The position numbers and the translations under genes are program-made. Below, one piece after another: positions 1 to 11,560 of a stretch of DNA of 64,000 nt; position 1 is the stretch's first letter, and each line of letters starts with the position of its first letter. Under the pieces are notes generated by a model. It had not been told where the DNA came from. It made no database searches and saw only the letters and a list, made by a program, of their open reading frames with translations. Origin of the DNA: Achatina immaculata (taxonomy: Eukaryota > Mollusca > Gastropoda > Stylommatophora > Achatinidae); contig CM019717.1 of the NCBI GenBank assembly GCA_009760885.1, forward strand, positions 49,601,366 to 49,665,365, written 5' to 3'.

Positions 1-1135
1 AAACCCTAATAGTTTCCAGCATGATCATGCTTGTTATATGTCCGCAGGAAGAGAGTACACCACTCCAACGTCAGGATCAGAGCAGTAGGGTCTATCAAGA
101 TCGTAGCTCACTAACACGTGATGACAGGCAATGAATCGGGGATAGTCGAGGTCTAAAATAACTCTGGGACTTACTGAGACACTTCATATGGGGGCGCCTT
201 TCTATATTCTTGGATATGTCCTAGGAGAAATAGTAGATGCCAAATGGACGGCGACGCTTTTTCCTGTGCTGTATCCAGCTGCCCCTTATCCTCTAGTCAA
301 TTTATGTTCTCGCCGGTGTAACAGTGCACGTCCGTATGTCTTGAGACCTGTCTTCCAAGGAGGAGATTGGAGTATTTGTGGACTTGTCTAGAGTTAAATG
401 GTGATGGTCCTAAAATATTTTAACATTTTTCTAGACGCCCTGGACTGTAGGGAAAGCTGTGTCAGTAACTCATCGTTATCTGTCATTTGCCATAAGCCAA
501 AACAGAGAATCGTTTGGATCGAAAGTTTCCAGAAAAGCAACAGTGACTCGCATGTCCATCAATACAGAACCGTTAATAACACTCTCACTCTTATTTCAGG
601 CTTGTATAACTTCAAATGTGGCTACTTTGTTTTCGAAAACGGGCGTCTGTCAACTATTCTGTAACCTTATTAGCGAAGATATGGAACCAGAGGAAGAATG
701 GCACAGCATAGCAACAGGAATCACAAAGGGATTTAAAAGAAAAAAAAAACCTTTCCGCTTCCAGTTTCTAGACTGCAGCTATTTAAATTAGAATTTCAAG
801 TCGTGTGTACAAGCCGAACAGCCTCGCATATCCGAATTTCATTTTCTGGGCTCCAAATATCAGCTTCATTTTTCCAATTTCGGCATTTACGCTTCGAAAG
901 ATGTGAAAATATGTTTTACTATTAGAAGTTCCAGGGAGCTGAAACCTTCTAAAGCTTAGAGAAGCTTGAGAAAACTTCTGAAATAGACATTCAAATACAG
1001 AAGAATTCATTCACGTGCACGCCCACTTCTCATGTCGCGATCTTACATTTAGGACAAGAAGTTAATGAGGAAACGTGAGCACGTAAAAGGAGAACTGGTG
1101 GAGGTAAATCAAAATACAGCACTCTGACCTCAGTG
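1..1135. other. unassigned AT-rich DNA
   Basis: No recognisable gene or repeat family. Several short open frames exist on both strands but none shows a known motif or convincing splice context. A possible acceptor (ttatttcag) near 599 is followed by a short frame ending in a stop, too weak to call an exon. Confidence 0.4.
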
Positions 1136-1140
1136 GCTTC

Positions 1141-1712
1141 CCCCCCCCCAAACTTTGTCAGGTCATGGACGCATGAAGCAAACAATGATTCTCTGTCGTT
1201 CCCCCCCCCCCCAAACTTTGTCAGGTCATGGACGCATGAAGCAAACAATGATTCTCTGTCGTTCCCCCCCCCCCCCAAACTTTGTCACGTCATGGACGCA
1301 TGAAGCAGACGATGATTCTCTGTCGTTCCCCCCCCCCCCCAAGACTTTGTCAGGTCATGAACGCATGAAGCAAACAATGATTCTCCGCCCCCCCCCCAAG
1401 ACTTTGTCACTTCATGGACGCATGAAGCAAATAATGATTCTCCGCCTCCCCAAACTTTGTCACGTCATGGACGCATGAAGCAGACGATGATTCTCTGTCG
1501 TTCCCCCCCCCCCCCAAGACTTTGTCAGGTCATGAACGCATGAAGCAAACAATGATTCTCCGCCCCCCCCCCAAGACTTTGTCACTTCATGGACGCATGA
1601 AGCAGACGATGATTCTCTGTCGTTCCCCCCCCCCCCAAAAAAAAAAAGACTTTGTCACTTCATGGACGTATGAAGCAAACGACGATTCTCCGTCGCCCCC
1701 TTCCCCCTCCTT
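1141..1712. repeat. minisatellite, ~60-bp unit with C-tracts
   Basis: About nine tandem copies of a unit containing ACTTTGTCAGGTCATGGACG, then GCATGAAGCAAACAATGATT, then TCTGTCGTT followed by a run of 8 to 14 C. Units differ mostly in C-tract length and in a GGTCATG/CTTCATG variant, and the variants recur in order, which suggests expansion of a multi-unit block. Open frames through it on both strands are by-products. Confidence 0.9.
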
Positions 1713-1729
1713 TTTTTTCTTAATTAATA

Positions 1730-3020
1730 TTTTCTCCAACCCGTATTTGATTTTAGTTTTAAAAGAATTACAAATGTTCAACATTCTGTATCTCGTAATA
1801 TACCAAGTAACATCCATGACACACGAACATTTCTGTAAATGTCAAGAAAGAATCACTACCACAGTATTTTACCTCAAATTGACGCAATTCCTATTTTCAG
1901 CGTTTGTTGCAGTTTAAAATTATAAACTCCCGACAACGAAACAAAACCATATGCCAGGTTTTTGCTTTTAAATTTAAAAAAAGCCGATTAAATGGTAGAT
2001 TAAGAGATATAATCTGATAGACCTAATTCCAAACTTTCTTCGCGGATATTCGCGAATGGCCCAGTTTGTGAGCTGATGGAGTAGATCAAGGAATTCTGGT
2101 GGAACAGGACAAAAAAGACACATGATGGAAACAAATCCGTGGCTTAACAGGTCTTGAGCAACAAGGAAACTAATGATGTGGATGATGAAACAAAAAAAGA
2201 ATTAACAGATGATGAACTTGAGCGTACTTGTTTTCTTCTTGTTTTCTTTACAGAATTAAACCGATTATTTATGCATGTTTCAAGAAAACAAATAAGTACC
2301 GCCCCCCCCCTCCTGAGTTCACTCTGTGGCCCACATTTAGAAACAGTCCTATTGACTAAATAAAAGCTAATTCTAATATCATTTCATAGTGTTTCATAAA
2401 TTATAAACAACGGTTTTTTAACGAAATGTTCTTAATATCTGTTAATGCAAAAAAGCAGCAAAGAACATAGAACTAAGGCGACCAGACAATAATTAGTGCA
2501 TGAGTGTATAACTATACACGGAGCCACTGCAGTAAAGCTGTGATACCAAAATAATACTAGGAAAAAAAGTAGAAACAGCTTTATTACTTAACGAGTACAC
2601 AGTTTTGACGTTTGAGCGTGAGCCTTAATCATACAAAAACATACAGGTCGAAGAAATAGAGAGAGGAGATAAATATAAATTCACCTGAATGCTATGTTAA
2701 AAGAAAAAAAAATATATAGAGCACTTAGCTGAAACTTGTAACAAGTTGTGGCTTGTCCGACGCTGTGTGTCAGAAATTGGCATGGTGGAGAGTATAAAGT
2801 ATTTAAATGGAGGCTTGGGAATTGTGATAGGTGGGTCGTAACTGAGGGTGGTGGGTGGGGAAACCGTGAAGGGGAGTGAGAGAGTGATACAATGGTACTC
2901 TGGTCGGGAGAAGGTGAAATATGTGATTGTAGTATATTTAGTTTTATATACTTATACACTAATTTTTCCTGTTTTCCGTTATACAGGATCCGGCATAAAA
3001 GCATAGCTTGATTTAACTGA
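1730..3020. other. unassigned DNA
   Basis: AT-rich sequence with no identifiable repeat or gene. A short C-tract sits near 2301, and the stretch 2730-2930 is richer in GT. Nothing supports coding function. Confidence 0.4.
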
Positions 3021-3035
3021 CATAGTGTTGCAGAA

Positions 3036-3673
3036 CAAGGCAGCTGAAATATATATCAATGAGGAAAAATTGGAAGAAGTGGAGAGTTTTGAATATCTTG
3101 GAGCACTGCTAACTAATAATGGAGATACAATGAGGGAAATTAAAAGGAGGACGTCTATTGCTCTTCAGAAAGTAAAACAAATAAAGAATCTGTGGAGAGG
3201 AGCAGACAGAACTACAAAAATAAGATTTTTTAAGGTCATGCATCTTTCCCATCGCAACATATGCCTGTGAGACCTGGACACTTAACAAAACAGCTGAGAA
3301 ACACATAAATGCCTTTGAATGTAAATGCTACAGAAGAGTTCTCCAAATATCGTGGACACAAAAAAGAACAAATATATCTATACTACAAGAGCTTAATATT
3401 GAAGAAGGCTGGCTAGTAAAGAGGATTAAAGAGAGAAAACTTAAATATTTTGGACACATTAAACGTCATGATAATTTAGAGAAGACCATATTGGAAGGAT
3501 ACATAATGGGAAAAAGAAAAAGAGGAAGACCAAAACGAAGACTGGTGCAAGAAATCGTTGACGATCTGCAAATGGACGCAGCAGCAGCAGGTCATCTTGC
3601 TCACAACCGAGAGGCCTACAGGAGTGCTGTTTGGAAGGCAAAGTTCCACAAGGGACATGCAAATGAATGAATG
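3036..3673 (+). mobile_element. LINE family A, 5'-truncated copy
   Basis: This is the 3' end of a non-LTR retrotransposon and encodes the region downstream of the reverse-transcriptase palm. Readable blocks include EEVESFEYLGALLTNNGD, KQIKNLWRGADRTTKI, ETWTLNKTAEKHINAFECK and RRVLQISWTQKRTNI, then a Lys/Arg-rich KRKRGRPKRRL segment and a tail of AATG repeats. It is broken by a frameshift near 3235. The insertion is flanked by AGTGTTGCAGAA (3024-3035) and AGTGCTGCAGAA (3674-3685), a 12-bp target-site duplication with one mismatch, typical of target-primed reverse transcription. The catalytic YADD region is missing, so the copy is dead on arrival. Confidence 0.9.
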
Positions 3674-3689
3674 AGTGCTGCAGAAACTG

Positions 3690-4080
3690 AATCTTACATC
3701 TTACATCCTTCCCGTGCCGCTAAACGTCACATAAGGCCCGCATGGTAGTTCGCCAAAATGTCCTGTCTTCGGCGAGTTTTTCAACCTCATCATTTATGTT
3801 ATGCCTACTGAACTGGCCTCTCTTAACAATGTCCTCTTTAGAGTTTCACGTGGTCTACCTCTTTTTCGTCGGCTTGTTGTGTTCACCTTGATAGCTTGTT
3901 TGGAGATCCTCTGACTGTTTTTTCTCATCACATGACCGACACATGTCCATCTTCTTTTTCTGATCACCCGTGAGACAGATTGTTATTTGCTCATCTGTCT
4001 TATTTCTGCGTTGTTATTGAATTCGTTCCTCTTTATGCTGAGAATTTTCCTTAGTCATTTGTTTTCGAAAGAGTCTAAGA
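3690..4080 (-). mobile_element. LINE family C, 3' end fragment
   Basis: Read on the minus strand this matches the 3' end of the longer copy at 55335-57275: a block ending in the RGRPRETL-type basic motif, then GACGTTTAGCGGCACGGGAA and a tail of GATGTAA-like repeats (seen as TTACATCTTACATCC at 3694). It lies directly beside the family A copy in opposite orientation. Indels break the frame. It is called from similarity to the other copies in this window. Confidence 0.75.
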
Positions 4081-4144
4081 AACAGAATACGTATGAAAAA
4101 ACAATGACGTAAGAGATGCAGCAGACAAATGGTAACTTTTAACA

Positions 4145-5231
4145 ATGGCTTCTTGGCAAACACTACATCGCGCATTCACCGTTGAAATTTATTTTAAAAG
4201 AGGAGAATCGTCCATTACTGTACAACGAAAGTCTCGTCGCCATTTTGAGTTGTAACCCTGTGATAAGGTTCCCGATGAGAGAACAATTTTCAGGTGAGTC
4301 AAAAAATTTAAGGAAACCGCTAATTGCTTTAATAACAAGTGTACTGGTCGTCCAAGAACTCAACAGACACCTGAACGAATTCAAGAAGTCCGCAAGGCAT
4401 TGCTTCGTAGCCATCGGCGATCAACTGTTAGGCACGCTTTGGCACTTGGTATGTCGGATCACTCGCTAAGCCACGTCATTCATAATCATCTGCATTTCCA
4501 CCCTTACAAGTTGCAAGTTGTGCAGCAACTGAATGATTTTGATAAAATTAACAGACTTGACTTTGCTACCGATTTTCTAGTATGCATTGAAGAAAATCCG
4601 AATGTGCTCAATAACCTTGTAATATCTGGTGAAGCACATTTTGAGCTGTCGGGGAGTGTGAACAAGCAGAACTTCAGACACTGGTCAGCTGAAAATCCAC
4701 AATTACTGCATGAGAAACCGCTCCGTAGTGAAAGAGTAACAGAGTAGTGTGGCGTTGCATCATTCGGCGTCATTAGCACATTTTTTTAAAAGACGAATAC
4801 GGGCAACCTCTTACTGTTAATAGCTGTTACTATGTGCAGGTGCTAACTGAATACAACATTCCAGAGTTGGCCAATAGAAATAAGAGACTAATATGGTTTC
4901 AAAAAAAGATGGAGCAACTGCTCACACAGCCTGTCAGTCCATGGCCATGCTGCGACAAGCATTACCCAATCGTCTTATTTCCAGATTTGGGGATATTCAT
5001 TGGCCGGCAAGGTCACCGGATTTATCGGCCGCAGACATCTTTTTGTGGGGGTACCTCAACAACACAAGTAGACCACAGTCAATAGCAAACCTAAAGGATC
5101 GAATCCGACACTGCATTCAAAATATCTATTTGAACATGTTAAATGATGTTAGGCAGGAATTTTCCAGACGCCTGGCTGAATGTATCAAATGTAATGGCGG
5201 GCATCTAACCGGCGTAATTTTCAAAACCTAA
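4145..5231 (+). pseudogene. IS630/Tc1-mariner-like transposase, dead
   Basis: A degraded transposase in several frames. It begins MASWQTLHRAFTVEIYFKRG (4145), continues as a helix-turn-helix part, then HNHLHFHPYKLQVVQQL and NKQNFRHWSAENPQLLHEK, and ends with WPARSPDLSAADIFLWGYLN and HLTGVIFKT. This layout fits the DDE_3-type family common in arthropod and other invertebrate genomes. The first catalytic Asp appears lost: the expected SDEAHF block reads SGEAHF near 4630. The second acidic residue (KKDGATAHTA) and the third (PDLSAAD) are readable in another frame. At least three frameshifts or stops are present. Flanking sequence to about 5372 may belong to the element, but I could not fix terminal repeats. 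Confidence 0.85.
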
Positions 5232-5239
5232 ATATGATT

Positions 5240-6146
5240 GTCAGTAATAATAGAATTACCCACTTTTCCGAGTTTCATTTCACTTTTTTTATAAAAACCG
5301 AAAACATGTATGCCACTTAATTTATTTTCCATTTTTAAAATCGAGCTAGGCTTTATGCAGGACCCTGTATAAAGTAGATTTTTTTTTCATGTGAGAATAT
5401 TTCGATAGATTACTTTTCGCTTATTTTCCTTGTGCGCCGTTAAATCTAGTTATAACTTTGATCTTATTGTTGTTTCTGTTTATTGTTGAGAACTTACAGT
5501 ATTTACAGCTGATTCTTGGGTTTTGAACGGCCAGGCAGGAGGCAGCTCTGGTATTCTCTGAATCACTGAGAGGATATAACCAGTAGGAAAAGATAACTCT
5601 GTACGAATATAAGTAGCAACTTAACTCTTTCACTCCTGAATTAATTTCCAAGTTCTTCCAGAATACATTTTAATGAGGAATTCTGATAGAAGGAAACAAG
5701 ACGGAAGGTGCTTTATAATTTTAAAAATATGGCTTGGGTTAGAAATGAGCTACTTTTCATTTTATTTATTTTTCTTAAATATTAATCTAAGCAATGATTT
5801 GAATAGACATGCGAGATGCTACCAACCCTGCCAGTGCCGTTTTGAGGCAAAAGAGTTAATCCCTGATCACCTGTCTGAAACTTAAACATCACAGCCAGTA
5901 GCCGCGAGAACCACATCAAATCAATCAATAATCTCATCCAGTTACGGTTCGCTGGCTCTGATGACCGAATCCATCTCTTTAACACAATAATCTTCGCCTC
6001 CTTTTCAATTTTGAAGAAGCTGCGAAAGAAAGCAAAAGCAGCGGGCAACAACAGATTTTCCAGGAGAAGAGATGGTAGATACAAGCGGTGGGTAATAGGC
6101 CCTAGCCCAAGGGAGATAATTATACTCCCTATATTAATATTATAGA
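5240..6146. other. unassigned DNA
   Basis: No supported gene. The first about 130 bases may be the 3' end of the preceding transposon. The rest has short open frames on both strands without recognisable motifs. Confidence 0.4.
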
Positions 6147-6922
6147 CAAGTGGTTCCCAACTAGCAAAAGTCCGCCGATCCCTTACTGTTTCAAAATCCA
6201 GGCCACGGACCCCATACTTTGGAAAAGTTTCATATCTGTATGGTAGCTATGTGCTTCAGATGCAAAAGAATTTTTTTTCCCAGAAAATATGGGTAACCTG
6301 TAATGAGTAAACGCTACACTATTCTAAAAAACACAGTGCAAACTTGGTGAATTTTCAAAACAACAATAACTTAGTTAATAAAAAATAAACAACAGTTAAT
6401 ATTCCTATTTGTTCTGGCAAATTAACAGAATATGAAGTGTGTGACAGGTTCATTCATTCATTTGCATGTCCCTTGCGGAACTTTGTCTCCCAAACAGCTC
6501 TCCTGCAGGCCTCTCGGTTGTGAGCAAGATGGCCTGCCGCTGATGCATCCATTTGCAGATCGTCAACGATGTCTTGCAGCCATCTTCGCCTTCCTCTCTT
6601 TCTTTTCCCCATTATGTACCCTTCCAAGACGGTCTTCTCTAGATTATCATGACGTTTAATGTGTCCAAAATATTTAGGTATGACAGGTAACCAACCTAAA
6701 TATAGTGAGAGAAGTCATGGCTATTTTTATTCTGGACAACTCTTCCTCGTCTAGTTCAATATTTCCTATTGCAATCTTTCCTCCACACAGGATTCGTCGA
6801 AATATCGGTCGTTAAACATTTCGCAGTGAAAATTAAATAAAAGGACCTTGAGTTTTTGTCACGGACTCCCACACAGGTTTTGTGGACTCCCAGGTCCGCG
6901 GACCACCAGTTGGGGACCACTG
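6147..6922. mobile_element. hAT-type non-autonomous element
   Basis: The left end reads CAAGTGGTTCCCAACT and the right end AGTTGGGGACCACTG, an imperfect terminal inverted repeat of the hAT kind (CAGTGGTTCYCAAC). Both ends continue into matching subterminal sequence (gatccc/ggaccacc and ccacggaccc/ggactcccagg). No transposase is visible. An 8-bp target-site duplication could not be confirmed. A LINE family A fragment is nested inside. Confidence 0.7.
6450..6680 (-). mobile_element. LINE family A, short 3' end, nested in hAT
   Basis: A 231-bp, 5'-truncated copy of family A on the minus strand. It has the CATT-repeat tail at its left edge, followed by the TTTGCATGTCCCTTGCGGAA block shared by all family A copies. 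It is flanked by TGACAGGT at 6442-6449 and again at 6681-6688, which fixes the insertion into the hAT element and shows the LINE is the younger of the two. Confidence 0.88.
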
Positions 6923-7206
6923 CTACTGACTGCTATATAGAAACCTAGAGCAAGCTAATATGAGTTCTGCCAAAATGAAAATCTCTTCCTACCTCCTTCT
7001 TTTCTAATACTAGAGGAATGTTCTTTTTCTTTTAACACCGTAAGTGGTCTCTGAACAGCTTCGACCGTGCGTCGCTATTGATCACGCGCTCAAGTCTTGA
7101 TAAAGTGATAAAGATTTGAAACTTACAAGGAAAAAAAACAGCAAGAAAACAACAAGTAAAGATAACACCGTTGTGCTCCGTTGATACAGGGGTGTAGCTT
7201 CATTGC

Positions 7207-7267
7207 CTTCACTCACTCACTCTCACTCACTCACTCACTCACTCACTCACATACATACATACATACA

Positions 7268-7296
<29 letters not shown>
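7207..7296. repeat. microsatellite (TCAC)n then (ATAC)n
   Basis: Compound tetranucleotide array: CACT repeats to about 7250, then ACAT repeats to 7296. A second array with the same order occurs at 36585-36640. Confidence 0.95.
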
Positions 7297-7298
<2 letters not shown>

Positions 7299-7660
7299 CT
7301 CCAGCAATGTGGACCACTGGACTGCTTTCTCTTACAAATGCTTACAGGTCTCGTAACATTTTTACACACGTGTGAAACAGAGCCGAAAGAGCAACAACAA
7401 AAAAACGCCCAGAAAAAAAAAGAAAATTATAACCGAAAACTGCCCAATTACTGAAGCGCCGAAAAGCGAAGCCCTTTTACAGCAAATGGTTGGTTGGCTG
7501 ATGTTCACAGATACCCAACAACGGTATTATTAGCTACTGAGAATTTGAATTCTGTGCCGCGGCTTTTCTTGTTTTTTCTAGCCGTGGAAAGCGGATAATG
7601 GGATCTCAAGGTTTTTAAAACTTTCTTTTTTAACTTTAACTGACAAGCATCACACGTTGT
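7297..7660. other. unassigned DNA
   Basis: A-rich stretch near 7400-7440 followed by unique sequence. No gene or repeat recognised. Confidence 0.4.
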
Positions 7661-7664
7661 TCAA

Positions 7665-7800
7665 GTAATCGTTGTCAGAATTGTTCTATGTCCACCGTTA
7701 TAATTGTTATATAATCTTTGGCAGAATTGCTCTATAATCATTGTCAGAGTTGTTCTATGGTCAATTTCAGAACTGTTCTATGATCTTTGTCAGAGCTGTG
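7665..7800. repeat. degenerate ~28-bp tandem repeat
   Basis: About five diverged copies of a unit with TTGTCAGAATTGTTCTATG. Period and identity vary, so this is an old array. Confidence 0.65.
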
Positions 7801-7830
7801 TATCACAGTCTAACTGTTATTCCACCTGGG

Positions 7831-8007
7831 TATTTCTAACAACACTCGTTGCAGCAACAACGGCTCACCACCGTACTTATTAGTCAACGTATTTCTAATA
7901 ACACTCGTTGTAACAACAACGGCTCACCACCGTACTTATTAGTCAACGTATTTCTAATAACACTCGTTGCAGCAACAACGGCTCACCACCGTACTTATTA
8001 GTCAACG
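7831..8007. repeat. 59-bp tandem repeat, three copies
   Basis: Three near-identical copies of a 59-bp unit that begins TATTTCTAA and contains CGGCTCACCACCGTACTTAT. High identity between units indicates recent duplication. Confidence 0.93.
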
Positions 8008-8009
8008 TT

Positions 8010-9270
8010 TCAAGTCATATGGCTTACCTGCTTTCACTGGAGCCAAGAGTGAGCACGAAACAGCAGTAGACAGACCGAAAGTTGAAACACAAATGAACAG
8101 ATATGCGCCCATCATCAGCCCGACCGTAAGCTAATAGCCGTATTGTTGTTTGTTTTCCTCAGATGCAGTGACTAGGTAAAGCCAGGATGGAAAGTTAAAG
8201 GATTTCATAAAGTTCCACGAATGTCCATCCTTATTTTACGATTTCTGAATTAACACAATATCAAGAGGACAGACTAGTAAGGACCTCTCGGATGCCCAAA
8301 GCTGATCTCTCATGAGACCACAGATTCTGAAATTAATAGTAATATTAAAGTGGTTAGACAGATGTCAACGATTACCCATGCTTTAAAAAACAAAATTAAA
8401 ATAACCATGCTTTAAAAAACCAAATTAACACCTAACCATTCCTCCTCCAACCACCACACACACAAATACACACACATACACACAGAGATACCTACTAAGG
8501 ATATATGTATGTAATTTTGAACAAATTCGAATGAGTGAGAGACAAGAAATTCGCGTAAGTTGTAGAAATTAATTGTTTCGGTTATTTCCCCTGATTATCC
8601 AGGTAAACAGCAAACGCTGTTGTCGAAATGTATTTCACAGTGGCGATACTCTGTTTACTTTCTGTAATGAACTTCTGTCAGCTCTGGGGGAATACTGTTT
8701 AAGATGTAAGTTTTTAAAAAATTACAACATTACAACAGTGTTCTCTTTTGAAGTCGTTAAATTTACATCGGACTAAGGGACACAATCCTGATAATTAGAT
8801 ATATATAGATATATATAACAGACAAAACTGGATACATTTTAAAAAATACCTGTACATATACACATACAAATCAATATGTAAACTGGACATAAAAAGAGAG
8901 AGGAGCAAGTATCAGGGCATATTAATGGAGAAAGTATTTAAAACAAGAGTCCAGCAATTACAGTAATAGAGTTTTTTTAAAATTTTTAATTAAAAGGAAA
9001 GCCATTTAAAAGTCACAGATATGACGTTTAATTTTTTTTTTAAACTTTGATTTAAGAAGTAAGCAGAATGGCTTCCTTTATTTCCAGTTGTCTCCCTCGG
9101 GCACTTGTTTGAAGAATAATGGAAGGTGTTTTGTTTAGTTTGATTTTCCTCCAACCTTCACAAACTTCAAAAAGTCTTCCGAACGGTTCATGTATTTTCT
9201 TTCATTACTTCAAAGACGAAACATCACGTGATAAAAGTGGCTTTATATCTGACAGTGAGGCATGATGTGC
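8010..9270. other. unassigned DNA
   Basis: AT-rich DNA with a short CA-rich stretch (8450-8485). Phrases near 8345-8425 are partly duplicated (accatgctttaaaaaa occurs twice). No gene seen. Confidence 0.4.
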
Positions 9271-9273
9271 GTT

Positions 9274-9298
9274 AGAGAGAGAGAGAGAGAGAGAGAGC
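9274..9298. repeat. microsatellite (GA)n
   Basis: Short uninterrupted GA run. Confidence 0.9.
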
Positions 9299-9469
9299 AC
9301 ATGGAAATATGGGGCAACTGTTGCAGTCGGTTTCAAAGGGAAGGGATGTATAAATTTAGTGCTCAAGGATATAAGCGAATAATAATATGAACAACGAAGA
9401 TCTCACAAGATGGTTTATTTGGCAGATATAGATCTTATTAAAAGTGAAATACGAGTGCTAGAAATATAT

Positions 9470-9698
9470 CAAAAAGTGTTATGCAAGAGACATAAATATG
9501 ACAAAAAGTGTCATGTGAGAGACAGTCATATGACAAGAAGTGTTAGTTGAGAGATAAACATATGACAAAACGTGATAGGTGCGAGGCAAAAAATAAATAA
9601 ATAAATAAAAAGTGATACGTGAGAGACAGACATATGACAAAAAGTGTTATGTGAGAGGCAGACATATGACAAAAAGTGTTATATGAGAGACAGATATA
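9470..9698. repeat. ~32-bp minisatellite, left part
   Basis: Tandem units of about 32 bp built on CATATGACAAAAAGTGTTAT and GTGAGAGACAGA. The array continues at 11039-11190, so the mariner between them sits inside the array. Confidence 0.9.
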
Positions 9699-11036
9699 CG
9701 AGGGGCGTTCAGAAAGTAATGCACCACATTTTTTTTTTCAGCTAATAATGAAGATAGAAGAATGAAATTTTGCACACTTGAAATATAGCATGTGCAGAAC
9801 GTATGAACCTAATTACACCTCAACTGGCCAAAAACCATGGCTGCCCTAACCGTTGAAATAGAGCGTGTTAGTAACTTGCGGTATAAGCAGAGATTTGTGA
9901 TAGAATTTCTCGTTGCAGAGAAGGAAACTGTTGTGAACATTCACAAGCGTTTATGTGATATGTATGGAAGTTTTGCAGACGACTGAGTACAGTCAGTCGC
10001 TGGGTTCAGAGAATCAAAGAATCAATAATTGGAGATAAGGAATTGCATGATCGTCCGTGCTGTTGATGTCCTGCTACAGCCACCAAGGCAGAAATGTTGA
10101 AATGCGCTGAGAGCATTATTCTTACTGATAGGCGTATCACTACTCAACAATTGGCCTTAAAGCTGTCAGTCAGCAATGGTAGTGCAAATGCAGTTATAAA
10201 AGCTCTCGGATTTTCTAAGGTTTGTGCAAGATGGGTTCCTCGAAGTCTCACAAATGGCCATCGATTACAAAGGAAAGCAATTTCTTCTTAATTATTTCAG
10301 CGTTTCAATGCTGATGGAGAGAACATTCTGGCTAAGATCGTAACAGGTGACAAAACTTGGTGACATCATTTTGAACCTGAGACAAAAAAGACAGTCAATG
10401 AAGTGGCATCATCCACAATCATCATGAAGAAAGAAATTCAAGACAACTCCTTCAGCTGGAAAGGTTATGATCACTGTCTTTTGGGACATTGAAGGTGTGA
10501 TTCTTGTGGATGTTATGCAAAGAGGAGAGACAATCAATTCGCAAGCTTACATTAAGACATTGAAAAAACTCAATCAACGTTTTCGTAGAGTTCGACCGCA
10601 TAAGAATCCAGCAGATCTGCTTCTCCTTCACGACAATGCACGCCCTCACACAAGTCTGGCAACATGGGAAGCAGTCGCCAAATTGGGTTGGCCTGCACTA
10701 CCCCATCCACCCTGTAGTCCCTATTTGGCACTCTCTGATTTCCATCTGTTTGGTCCACTTAAAGATGCACTCCGAGGAGTAAGATTTGAAGATGATGAAG
10801 GAGTGGTTCATGCAGCGAAGAAATGGCTACATAATCAAGAGAAAATCTGGTACGGTCTAGGAATACATGCACTTGTTTCGCGCTGGCGTAAAGCCGTACA
10901 AGTTGATGGGGATTATATTGAATAATACCGATGTTTGCATGACATTTCCATGTATATTGTGTATAAATTTCACGCTTTTTAAATAAACAGCTCTTGAGAA
11001 AAACGATGTGGTGCTTTATTTTCTGAACGCCTCTCG
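9699..11036 (+). mobile_element. mariner element, full length, inserted in minisatellite
   Basis: Terminal inverted repeats are clear: the left end starts CGAGGGGCGTTCAGAAAGTA and the right end, read in reverse, starts CGAGAGGCGTTCAGAAAATA. TA dinucleotides sit at 9697-9698 and 11037-11038, the expected target-site duplication. Length is 1338 bp, normal for a mariner. The flanking 32-bp minisatellite resumes directly after the element. Confidence 0.93.
9837..10925 (+). pseudogene. mariner transposase, inactivated
   Basis: The frame opens at ATG 9837 with a helix-turn-helix part (RYKQRFVIEFLVAEKETV, then IHKRLCDMYG) and meets a stop near 9987. A second helix region follows from 10094 (ITTQQLALKLSVSNGSANA). 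The catalytic core then runs in several frames: GDKTW followed by a stop, WDIEGVILVDVMQRGETINS, HDNARPHTS with the second catalytic Asp, and SDFHLFGPLKDALRG with the third, which fits mariner DD34D spacing. It ends at the stop at 10923-10925. Stops and frameshifts make it inactive. The family is Tc1/mariner; the subfamily was not determined. Confidence 0.9.
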
Positions 11037-11038
11037 TA

Positions 11039-11190
11039 TGACGAGGACATAAATATGACAAAAAGTGTTGTATGAGAGATAGAAATATGACAAATAGTGT
11101 TATGTGAGGGACATAAATTTGACAAAAAATGTTATTTGCGAGACAGAGATATGACAAAAAGCGTTATGTGAGAGATAAAAATATAGAACA
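11039..11190. repeat. ~32-bp minisatellite, right part
   Basis: Continuation of the array at 9470-9698 after the mariner insertion, with the same ATATGACAAAAAGTGTTATG core. The open frame through it on the minus strand is a by-product. Confidence 0.9.
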
Positions 11191-11524
11191 CGACAAAGAC
11201 TGCGGTATAAGGGATGGAAGTAGAAGACCTCGACGATGAACGCAGTATTCTGAAGCAACAAAAGCGTAAATCGTAAAAACAAGTGTATTTAGAGCCACAC
11301 CTCAGAACTTGGTCAGTGAAACATGGGCTTCTTTCTAAATTCTGCGCGAAGATAAGAGTCAGCATTGCCTACGTCAACGAGTTTGTCCATTAATTCCGGT
11401 CAACCAGTACATGAACAGAAAAGAATCAGGATTTGGCCACACGACGTATATGGAAGTGCATATGAAGCTCCACCCCTTTTGTCAAAGGGGCCTTACTGTT
11501 AGTATATGAGTATGTGAATATGTG

Positions 11525-11560
<36 letters not shown>

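Noticed and set aside
1..12. AAACCCTAA at the window start as a telomere repeat
   Set aside because: Single occurrence, not an array.
599..664. Short exon after TTATTTCAG ending in a stop
   Set aside because: A single acceptor-like site without a partner exon, homology or phase support.
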